A stretch of DNA of 64,000 bases from Planoprotostelium fungivorum (taxonomy: Eukaryota > Evosea > Variosea > Cavosteliida > Cavosteliaceae). The position numbers were made by a program, and so were the translations under genes. Positions 55,587-64,000 of the stretch are shown one piece after another (within the stretch, counting starts at the first letter, position 1; the number at the start of each line of letters is the position of its first letter). Location: the NCBI GenBank assembly GCA_003024175.1, contig MDYQ01000033.1, positions 111,935-175,934 of the forward strand. Direction: 5' to 3'. The notes under the pieces were generated by a model that worked only from the letters and a program-made list of their open reading frames with translations, was not told where the DNA came from and did no database searches.

Positions 55587-56079
55587 TTCCTCTTCCTATT
55601 TCCGCGAGATGATCTGTCGAGTGTGGGGTAAGCCGGTAGTTTCTCCGGCAGCTCTTGCTTTCGTAAATAGTGCTCATTGATAATGTTACGTGGATGTGTA
55701 GATATAGTCTCCTCATTACGAGATTTATGTCACGGTGCCGTATTTTTAGAAAGGGGGGCCTGGATTCAGCTAGATGATATGTCTTTGAACCCAGAGAAGA
55801 GAAGAATGTGGCTCATATATGTATTTTGGTGGCACATAGTCATCGAGGGTGTTCCTCAACACATTCGCTTGCTCATGTGATAGGAACCGCAATCCGCACC
55901 AGATCTCCAGATTAACCTTTACGCACCTTTGTGCTTTATCTTGATGGGGTGCTAACGGAAATTTCTCTTGAGGGGCATTTGGGTGAGAACGCAGCCGAAA
56001 CGGCGTTATTTCCAAGTTTATCGGCGTGCGTGAAGCCTGCGGATAGCTTCTATCAGCCTCTTCGGTCCTGAACGGGACC
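55587..56079. other. Intergenic region between the two adenylyl cyclase genes
   Basis: About 490 bases with short open frames on both strands and no recognisable gene. It must hold the terminator of copy 1 and the promoter of copy 2. It shows no obvious similarity to the region upstream of copy 1 (51540-51808). Confidence 0.4.
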
Positions 56080-59000
56080 ATGAGTGCCCTGAGGTACTTC
56101 GCAAAGACTACCAGCCGGGTCAAGTTGTTCGATGAGGAGAGCATTCGAGACGACGAGAGTGTCTATTCTGTGGCAACGAGCACGGTGACTTCAAATAACG
56201 ATTGCGAAGGGCCTGACAGAGGCATTAGACGAAGACGCAAGCGAGTTCGGCCGTTTCGATCGACTTTCAAATGACAGAAGACAACTTTGGAGAGAAGATC
56301 AGAGGCTGGAATGCCGCTCAGAATCGATTTCAGGTAGGTCGTTGAATCCGTCAGACAATCGGAAATGAGATCACCGATTGACACCGGAACGCATTCAAAT
56401 CAGATGGGAATGACCATTTGATAGATCACACCACGGAGGAAGTTTAGGACATTACTGCCAAAGTGGAAGTACGAAAGACGCTACCTGACAGAGAAGCACG
56501 GCAACTTTGTCTTTCACCTGTCCCTGTTGCTCTTCAGCGTCCAGCTTCTTCTCGACTGCGTGCACCTATCGATGCTTCGCTGGTGGTTTGACAACTTTGA
56601 CCTGTCACAACGTGAGTCAGCCTTGTCTGCAAGTCTTTTACTGAGATATCGATCCAGCACACACGTTCATTTTACTCTTCTACGTGTCTTTATCGGTCGG
56701 TTCCATCATCATCTTTCTCATCAAAAAGTCAAAGGCTTATCGGATATGTGGGGCTGTCCTCTTCATTCGGATGATCTTGACCATCGTGCGCCTTCACTAT
56801 GTAGAAGTATCAACGGAGAGGTTCTTTGTCATCAGCTGCGAGATCGCCTGGGTAGCTGGTGAGTTGACGTTCGAAAGCGAAGTCTAGACCTGACGACTCG
56901 CAGTCTTCCAGAGGTGGTCCGCCGTGAACATCTTCAACTCGATGATCGTGAATCTGTTTTACATCATCAGTCTGCCCATCATCGAGGTGAAGACGAAAAT
57001 CGACACCTCTGTTGATTCTACGTGCAGATGAGAATCGGAGAGCCCTCGACTGTGTATGCAGAGATTCCATTCTTGGTCATGGTCGTTGTGTTAGGTATAC
57101 CGTTCAACATCTACACCGAGATTCAAATGCGATCCGTGAGAGCTCCAAATGCTCTTTCATCCACTGACCACGGACAGCAATTTCTCTTCGAGATTTTCAT
57201 CGAAAAACGACTGAGGCAAAACAAGAAGAAACGCGAACAGGTGACCGATCGTCTAACGCGATCAATAAATGTATCTCTGATTGTATGAACAGGTGATGAA
57301 GGTGATGCGTATGGTGTTTCCACAGCACATCATCACCAAGTTCGGCATCGGACAAAAGTTGGTCAGCTTCGAAGACATGGTCCACATCGAAACGAAGCCG
57401 GTGAGACGTATATCATGACACTGAACGTCTCTGACATCATGGATAGCGAGTCACGGTCTTGCAAGTCGATCTCGTGGGCTTCACCAATGCCTGCTCTCAT
57501 CACCCGGCAGGTCTGGTCGTACGATATCTGAACGATCTGTACAACGCTTTCGACCAGCTCAGCGCAAAGTATGGCATCACACGAGCCAAGACGCTGGGAG
57601 ATGCTTACATCGCATGCTCAGATATCTTCAGCGACGATCCAATGCAAGCAAAGGCAGGCATCGAGCTAGCGCTGGACATCATCGAGCATCCACTGCTGAC
57701 CATCAACATCTTGGGCGTGAGTTTCACGATACATCATGTGCTACGGAAGAGTAATGGAAGCAGGAGAGATTCACCATTCCACCACGAGCGGGTATCCTCA
57801 CTGGCACCGTGGTCTGTGGTATCACCGATGTGTATAGACCTTGTTTCTCGTACGGTGGAGGTGCCTTGTAAGGCGCGAACACAATGGAGAGTACGTCACT
57901 ACCTGGCGTTGTACAGATCAGCCAGTCGACATACGATGCCATCGTCGTCAAGAATCGATACGGATACGAACCGTTTCAATTAGAAGACGGGACGGATGTA
58001 TATAGGATCAGATCGAGGCAGGAGGAGGCTGTCTGGGAGAATCGATGAAAAGAGGAGAACTACGAAGGTAACATCTGTACCGATCAGAGCGCCGANCTGC
58101 TCTCATCACCCGGCAGGTCTGGTCGTACGATATCTGAACGATCTGTACAACGCTTTCGACCAGCTCAGCGCAAAGTATGGCATCACACGAGCCAAGACGC
58201 TGGGAGATGCTTACATCGCATGCTCAGACATCTTCAGCGACGATCCAATGCAAGCAAAGGCAGGTATCGAGCTGGCGCTGGACATCATCGAGCATCCACT
58301 GCTGACCATCAATATCTTAGGCGTGAGTTTCACGATACATCATGTGCGACGGAGGAGTAATGGAAGCAGGAGAGATTCACCATCCGAGCTGGGGTCTCCA
58401 CTGGACCCATAGCTTGTGGTATCTTGGACATCCACAGACCCTGTTTCAGTTACGGAGGACCTGCTGTGGAAGGAGCAAATGAGATGGAAAGCACATCATT
58501 GCCTGGGGTTATACAGATTAGTCAGTCGACCTACGACGCTATCGTCGACAAAGAAGACTATGAATACGAAACGGTGCATTTAGAAAACGGTACAAATGTA
58601 TATAGAATCAGAGGTAGAAGAGAAAATACAGAATGGCAGAACAGAAAGGAAGATATGGAAGGAGACGGTGAATCACTTATGTTCTTCGTTTCCACCATGC
58701 TGAAATTGCGGTAGAAATGAGAGGAACAGAGAACGAGGACGTCAAAATCTTCGACAATCATTCTTCGTTATCGTGGTCTGGCGAATTCGATAATCCGGAG
58801 GTGGAGAGTGCCTTTTCTGAAAGAGTGGCCGGGGAAAACTACAGAAAGGTACGACTCATCCCTCTCGAAAAATCTGATCACTAGCGCAGAGATTAATTAT
58901 TCTCGTATCTGGATATTGGCAGGGTTTCGCCTGTGCTGCTTTCCGTCAGATTCGCCGTCCAGACCTGGCCGTGATCAATTGGACGTCAATCTGCTTCGGT

Positions 59001-60512
59001 TTCTTGGTAGGAATCGTAGCTTTCATTCTCCTTCGTAGAGGGGTCATCAGCCAACGTATGGCCCGTTCGGCTGGATCTGTCCTGGGCATCGGTGAGTCAC
59101 GAGGAATATCAGATCTGACTGGAACAGCTGTGAACATGTCGATGAGCTTTTTGGACAGTCATCCTCTGACGAACATTGAATTGACATTGAGTTTGGCGTG
59201 GATCAATCAGTACAATTTCGAAGATTTTCAATTGATGATGGTGACTTATCTCGCGTTTGCCATCTCTGCAATCGCATCACAACAATGGATTCATCCTCAA
59301 CCGTTCATTGTGGTGAGTCTATGCACGAGATGAGAATAGAAGGTGAGACAGAGACAGATCTTGATGCTGCAGCTGTCTGTGTCCACCGTATATGCCGTGT
59401 TTGAGAGAAGAAACCAGAGAATAGCCTTCTTGCAGAGCAGAAGAGATCAGTATATGGCGACGCAGCTAGCGTCGGAACAGATCAAGCTGCAGAAGACGAT
59501 CGATGGCCTTCTATCGAAACGTATCATCCAAAGGCTGATGAACGGAGAGACGTTCATCTCTGAGCACTTTGAAGATGTGAGGAAGATCTCATCACAGAAG
59601 ATAGTCGTTGACATCCTCCAGATTGGAGTCTTATTCTTCGAATGGCATTATGAAATTCCACCGGAATGGTCTAAAAGGGTAAATATCAACTGAAGTCGTC
59701 TCATCCGTTGAAACACGACAGTTCACCGTGGCTAAAACTCTGTATCGGCATTTCGATCGTTTCTTGATGGAGCACAACCTGGTCGATAAGATCAAGGTTT
59801 TTGGTAAAACGTACATGGTGAGTACAGTGGGCACATCAGAGTATAGACTTGACTCTTCCCACAGGTGGTCTGCAACATCGGCGATGTACCTGACGATGAC
59901 TACATGCCAAAGCTGGCAAACTTTGCACTGAAGCTGGTTCAGTACGGACAACAACTGCAAGAATCGGAAGAGCTCCGATGTGAGTGCAGATCTCGAACGT
60001 CCGCCCCTCTCTTGTGATATTGACATGTATCTTCCAGCTGTGTCGTTCAAGTTGAGAGTTGGCATCAGTGCAGGGCCGGCAGTGGCTGGCGTCATAGGAC
60101 AGTCATCGATTCGATACGATCTGTGAGTCATTCTCCTTCTCACTTCATGTCATCTCACGTCATCATCGTCAAACAGAGGAAGCTGACGAGGTACAGATGG
60201 GGAGATACGATCAACGTGGCCTCTCGCATGATGACTACAGGCCAGCCAGGTACCATCCACGTCACTCGCGACGTCTACAAGCGGATCAAGCGCAGTCATC
60301 AGCTGACGCATCGAGGACAGACATATGTGAAGGGCAAGGGAGACATGGACACATACTGGCTGCAGGGACGAACGGTGGTGACCGCCGTGTCTCATGTCAT
60401 GGAGCAGCAGAAGCCATCCGAGTCATTATCTCCCCTCATCAACAGCCAATCGAGCGTTCCTCTATTTTCAAAGAAGAGGTCACTCCGCTTCAGCAGTGAT
60501 TCGATAAAATGA
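56080..60512 (+). CDS. Twelve-TM adenylyl cyclase, copy 2, with a disturbed C1 region
   Basis: Tandem paralogue of the 51809-55586 gene with the same exon plan: MSALRYFAKTTSRVKLFDEE, frame-consistent joins (STST|TKTQASS, SIDFQMTEDNFGEK), TM set 1, C1, TM set 2 (LAWINQYNFEDFQLM, YLAFAISAIASQQ), C2 and a longer tail. As assembled the C1 domain is present twice: 57459-58080 (with a TAA in the GAL*GAN position, where copy 1 has AVEGAN) and, after an N at 58096, 58097-58680 (intact: TIRAGVSTGPIACGILD, AVEGANEMESTSLPG). The gene is probably functional with the second C1 only, or the duplication is an assembly artefact. Parts of C2 (59340-59490 against 54495-54640; 59865-60370 against 55010-55530) are almost identical to copy 1 while other exons are diverged. 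Confidence 0.8.
57450..58680 (+). repeat. Duplicated C1 catalytic exons joined at an N
   Basis: The segment from CTGCTCTCATCACCCGGCAG (57490) to the GGCGTGAGTTTCACG donor recurs from 58097, with only a few differences over about 230 bases. The N at 58096 stands exactly where the second copy begins. The first copy continues with exon sequence like copy 1 of the gene pair (53500-53770), the second with a more diverged version. Confidence 0.8.
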
Positions 60513-60613
60513 AGAGATTTCATCTTCCTCATTTATTTGGGCGGATGTTTCGTTGGTTTCAGATACTTGGATAGAATCTAAACTCGATCAGTTTGTCTCC
60601 TGAGAGATTAATC

Positions 60614-61694
60614 CTCAATTCACCATATCCCTCTCTTCACAGTATTGTGCATCGCCTCCGTATTCAGTTAATATGCTCTTCGTGTGAATGAAATTTGTCA
60701 GTTCCTTCCTCCGAACGAAATGCATCTTGTTCGCCGTCCTAGCATCCAAGAAGGGTCGAAATAACTATCTCAACCATCAGCAACGGAGAGAACACACGAA
60801 CGATCATCACGATGAAGGTGAGGATGATCATCATCACAGATCTCGATCTCACCTTCCAAAAAGTAGAGAAGATCCACGGGGCATCTAATAGCAGACCGTA
60901 ACCCAGGCATTCTGGGTACCTCTTCCCCAACATATCCGCCAACGTTCTCGCTCCCGCCATGTCCTACCCCGATCAGCCAGCGGAGGAGCACCGTACGCAC
61001 CAGATTGTCCGAAGAGATGCCAGACAGATCGATGACCACCGTGGCCGTCTCGATGGGATCATGGACGATGTGCTTGGCGGTAGAGAAGAACCAAGCGCAG
61101 AATCTTTCGAGCTCTTCGGGTTGACTCTCCTTCTTTTTGTGTCGGGCCAGCCGCATCCAGATCACCGGCCGACCGTCTAAATCCTCACCGAATTGGATGC
61201 ATTTATCTGTGGAGGGGTGAACATGGACATCTCGAATGGAAGAATCATTATGGACTCACGAGAATGGATTTCGTTTTGGATGGATTCGGGGTCGATGTTG
61301 TCGACACCTGTGAAGATTGAGATGTGGGTGGACGCAGCACATTTCACCAATGTCCTGGAATGCGTCCTTCCAGGATAGAAACTCGGTGTATAACTCAAGT
61401 GACTTGCACACGTTGAAGTTTCGTGCTCTCAGGAATTTCAGGTGCAGGCGTTCAGCCTGACACATATCAGCGACACCCACCAGAATGGTCAATTCACTAC
61501 CTGAGAGCCGGAGTGATTCGAGTCCGAGTCTTCAGCAGTCATCTTTATACGATCAGACGTAGATTCATCTTGCATCTTACCTCTTTTTTGTGGGTCCATT
61601 GGATCAATCTCTTTTGGAAGTCTTCCAATTTGGTACGTTGGTCTGGTGTCAGAGTGAGTGGGAATCCAGGCACTGTTGTCTCCTCTAAGACCAT
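60614..61694 (-). CDS. Sec14-like CRAL-TRIO lipid-transfer protein
   Basis: From ATG 61694: MVLEETTVPGFPLTLTPDQR, LEDFQKRLIQWTHKKE, HLKFLRARNFNVCKSLELYT (CRAL-TRIO N), DLDGRPVIWMRLARHKKKE, ATVVIDLSGISSDN, LADMLGKRYPECLGYGLLLD, APWIFSTFWK | LFRPFLDARTANKMHFVRRK and LTEYGGDAQ before the stop at 60614. This is the full CRAL-TRIO order with the gate-helix region RPFLDARTANK and the YGG near the C-terminus. It should exchange phosphatidylinositol and a second lipid between membranes (family knowledge). The intron near 60870-60780 holds GATGATCATC repeats; a second is near 60965. Confidence 0.85.
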
Positions 61695-62483
61695 CGAGTG
61701 AGTGACGTAGAACGTGGATGATGCGTGAACGATTCACGATACGGACAGGTCGAAGTCGTGAGAGAAGTGACGGCGATATATCACGTGACAGAAGCGACTG
61801 CTGTGTATCTCCAACCGATGAGATGTGGTGTCGCTCGTGATCAAATCTGGAATTTCACAGCGGCTTCCAGGTGCTATCTACAATATGGACGTGACGTCTA
61901 CACGGTCCCTGGCAGTGCCTCCAGTGAACTCTCCTTGCTACTAAATCCTCCTTCGAACCATCCTTCGTGGTGTTTGTAAGGTAGATGAGCTAGACAAATT
62001 CAACATTTGAAACAAAGAGAAGATTTGATCTCTTCGTGAGAAGCTGGGTGCAGCCCCAAACAACTAGCGGGGGGAGGACTACTCGTTCTAAATTCAGTTG
62101 AATTTGTAAGAAGAGAAAACACGACTCACGATATCGTGAAATTCAGCCGAAATAGTTGGGTTTGTAGATCGGTTCAGCCAGTCTGGCCTCTGTGAAGTGA
62201 GTAGAACGTGCTGCTCCTCTCTTTCGTGCTGTTATCGAATGATGGTCCGTGCTGACTGTGTGGTAGGATCAAGTTCAACGGGCGTTGTACCTGTCAGCAC
62301 ACGCCAAAAAAAGACAGCATATCTCAAAGTCTGAAAAGCGGGCAACAGAGATTCAAAACCGATTCAGCACACGCATCGCTAAGCGGACCAGCCGAGTGCC
62401 ACCAACTCCTGGCTTCTACTCTTCCTCTTCTCAGAGGTGTAATTCTTAGACAGTCTTTTTTTGAGACGAAGCACTCAGTCAGC
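61695..62483. other. Intergenic stretch of about 790 bases
   Basis: A plus-strand open frame 61725-61979 begins MNDSRYGQVEVVREVTAIYH but overlaps the promoter side of the Sec14-like gene and has no supporting exons. No RNA gene or repeat is recognised. It contains promoters of both flanking divergent genes. Confidence 0.35.
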
Positions 62484-64000
62484 ATGATGGTCAGATTTGC
62501 CATCGCGGTTGGAACATATCTCATCTCATTTGTCTTCTGGCTACTGGAATGGTACTACATGCTCATCTTTGCCACCTCTATCCTCCTCTCTCAGGAAGAC
62601 ATACGTAAAGCTCATCAGTCGACACCCAGAGAGAAACCATCCTACTGGCGACCACACGAAGAGCAGCGAACTCGTCTCGGACTGAGAGCTGAGCCGTGCC
62701 TGGGTGTCCAATCATTCTGTCAGGAGTTCAGGACTCGGATACAGTGGGCAAAGAATGCGGTTTCCTCCGAAGAGAAGATCTTTGAGAAGATCCTGGCATT
62801 CATCGATCAACTCGGAAATGAAACGGCTGAACATGGTGATCGACATTAATGGTAATGGAGAGTCAATCTGACGGAAAGACAGGTATCCCAGAAGTGGGAG
62901 GTCTCAGCAGCTTCTTACGCTTGCTGATGGACAACATTAAAAATGTAGAGGATGTGACGATGAAGGCACAGGCGCTGGACAACCTCCGTGCACTCTCCAC
63001 GCTCTTTCCTTACATGCTGGGTTTGGTACGCTTCAAGCAAGAGACAAAGACACAGCTCATTTCCAAACTCAGCGACCTGCGGGTGACCCACCACGAGCAC
63101 GGAGAATTGCAAGGACACCAAGTCATCCAATCCGCCAACGACTCACGTCTATATCCGTTCTGGTATAATGTACGTATCATCATGATCACGATGCGACATC
63201 ATTGACCGCATGTAGGCCCAGACGAATTCGAGGAAGCTTCTGATCCTGTTGAACACGACATTTGCTTCTTTCGGCAGCACATACAAGACACCCCACCTCA
63301 TCCGTAAGAGCGTCAAATCTCTCTACACCTTTGCCCACTGTCTACTCGTGAGTCCCTCTCACCTTCTACTTCTCATCCCCACAGTACTCGCATCGCAGCT
63401 CGCAGATGTCCCGCGCGATCTGCGACGACAAACTCTTCGATGTGAACATGATCCAGTACATCTGGTGTCTGCCAGATAACATCATTCCAATGAAATGGAT
63501 GCAGAGATACACTCTTCCATCCGTCGCCATCAGTCAGCAGTTTGACATCCCATCGAGAGCCAACGGACCTCTAAAGGGTGATTGTGATGTGTCATGATGT
63601 GATCTGATGTCGCAGGAGCGAACGTGAAGGCGAGATTGATCTCTTCCAAGGCCATCCCTGGCTTCGTCTATCCCTTTCAGAATCTACAGAGGGAAGTGTC
63701 CGGGAGAGAGATGCCACTCATCATGCACATGCATGGCGGTGGTTTCATCAGTGGAAGCACCAACATGCACGGTGAGTTGTAGATTGACCGTGCGAAAATT
63801 TACGCGAAAATTCAGAGAATTATTTGAGAGAGTGGGCCATCATCACGGGTTACCCCATCGTGTCCATCGACTACAGGTATTTTTCTTGGATTTTCCTCCG
63901 AATTTTCTCTGAAATTTCGACAGTCTGGCACCTCAGCAGAAGTACCCTACGCAGCTCAACGAATGCTTCGAAGCCTACCGGGTGCGTTGACCGTTGACCG
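62484..64000 (+). CDS. Hormone-sensitive lipase-like esterase, 3' end outside window
   Basis: From ATG 62484: an N-terminal membrane segment (FAIAVGTYLISFVFWLLEWY), then helical HSL N-domain-like sequence (LSSFLRLLMDNIKNVED, ALDNLRALSTLFPYMLGLV, FDVNMIQYIWCLPDN), then the alpha/beta hydrolase: PLIMHMHGGGFISGSTNMH (HGGG oxyanion motif), LREWAIITGYPIVSIDYS, LAPQQKYPTQLNECFEAYR. The HGGGF...DYSLAP...P....EC..AY pattern is diagnostic of the HSL family (lipid-droplet acylglycerol and sterol ester hydrolysis). The catalytic GDSAG lies beyond 64000. An intron near 62837-62883 joins TAEH|GIPEVGG in frame. The intron at 63772 begins GTGAGTTGTAGATTG. Confidence 0.85.

Noticed and set aside
55770-56144. 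124-residue minus-strand ORF between and into the cyclase genes
   Set aside because: It overlaps the first exon of the second cyclase on the opposite strand and shows no family features or splice support.
1-64000. CRISPR array, prokaryotic operons or prophage
   Set aside because: The tandem repeats have no spacer pattern, genes are intron-rich and eukaryotic, and no phage or integrase gene is visible.
1-64000. Transposon or retroelement coding sequence
   Set aside because: No reverse transcriptase, transposase DDE pattern, or long terminal repeat was recognised; duplicated blocks are host genes.

Overview
The window is nuclear DNA from a free-living protist, most likely an amoebozoan. This is inferred from gene content: a tail-less class I myosin with a Gly/Pro/Arg-rich loop and a CaaX end (like Dictyostelium myosin K), a pair of twelve-TM adenylyl cyclases, arrestin-domain, RasGAP, GT34, DUF547 and Rif1 genes. 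Gene architecture fits too: genes are dense on both strands and cut by many short introns (mostly about 38-90 nt, GTGAG-type donors, YAG acceptors). A protosteloid amoeba is a good guess, but no species marker is present. The genetic code reads as standard.

Layout. 1-1926 (-): 5' part of an ABCC transporter. 2590-3096 (+): secreted thaumatin-like protein; a broken inverted copy carrying a foreign insert lies at 14799-15754. 3529-4149 (+): Arf-like GTPase. 4247-5447 (+) and 12006-13293 (-): two GT34 glycosyltransferases. 5612-8911 (-): arrestin-fold protein with a long helical tail. 9068-9399 (-): tiny CCGSGCRHCPY protein. 9796-11857 (-): SET/MYND methyltransferase. 15995-22131 (+): C2-RasGAP-DUF547 protein. 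22174-23261 (+): ankyrin protein in which each repeat is one 99-nt exon. 23320-24460 (+): unresolved membrane protein. 24494-25397 (-): duplicated small Cys-rich secreted protein. 25772 (-): RING fragment. 26083-26154 (-): tRNA-Asp. 26814-28743 (-): PAS-like protein. 29197-30127 (-): mitochondrial FUN14 protein. 30475-30690 (+): GRG1-like stress protein. 30877-36067 (+): Rif1. 36218-37036 (+) and 43298-44616 (-): two short-chain dehydrogenases. 37126-40679 (-): myosin K-like motor. 40964-43231 (+): TMEM181/Wntless-like protein. 44745-48267 (-): OSCA/TMEM63 channel. 48528-49097 (-): hydrophilic protein. 49249-50331 (+): uridine kinase. 50405-51535 (+): dolichol-phosphate mannosyltransferase. 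51809-55586 and 56080-60512 (+): tandem adenylyl cyclases. 60614-61694 (-): Sec14-like protein. 62484-64000 (+): hormone-sensitive lipase, cut by the window end.

There is no operon logic; genes are individually transcribed and share a few tight divergent promoters. Several products would fit a cortical signalling and secretory cell biology (cAMP synthesis, Ras control, membrane-anchored myosin, mechanosensitive channel, Golgi/ER glycosylation), but co-location is not evidence of joint function.

The most unusual signal is in the introns: a small vocabulary of short palindromes (CTACAACG/CGTTGTAG, GAAATTTC pairs, TGACGTCA, TACGTACGTA, CACGTG) recurs across unrelated genes, and in several introns the palindrome includes the 5' splice site itself. 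The other notable signals are tandem exon duplication (ankyrin gene, myosin loop) and duplicated loci joined at single N bases.
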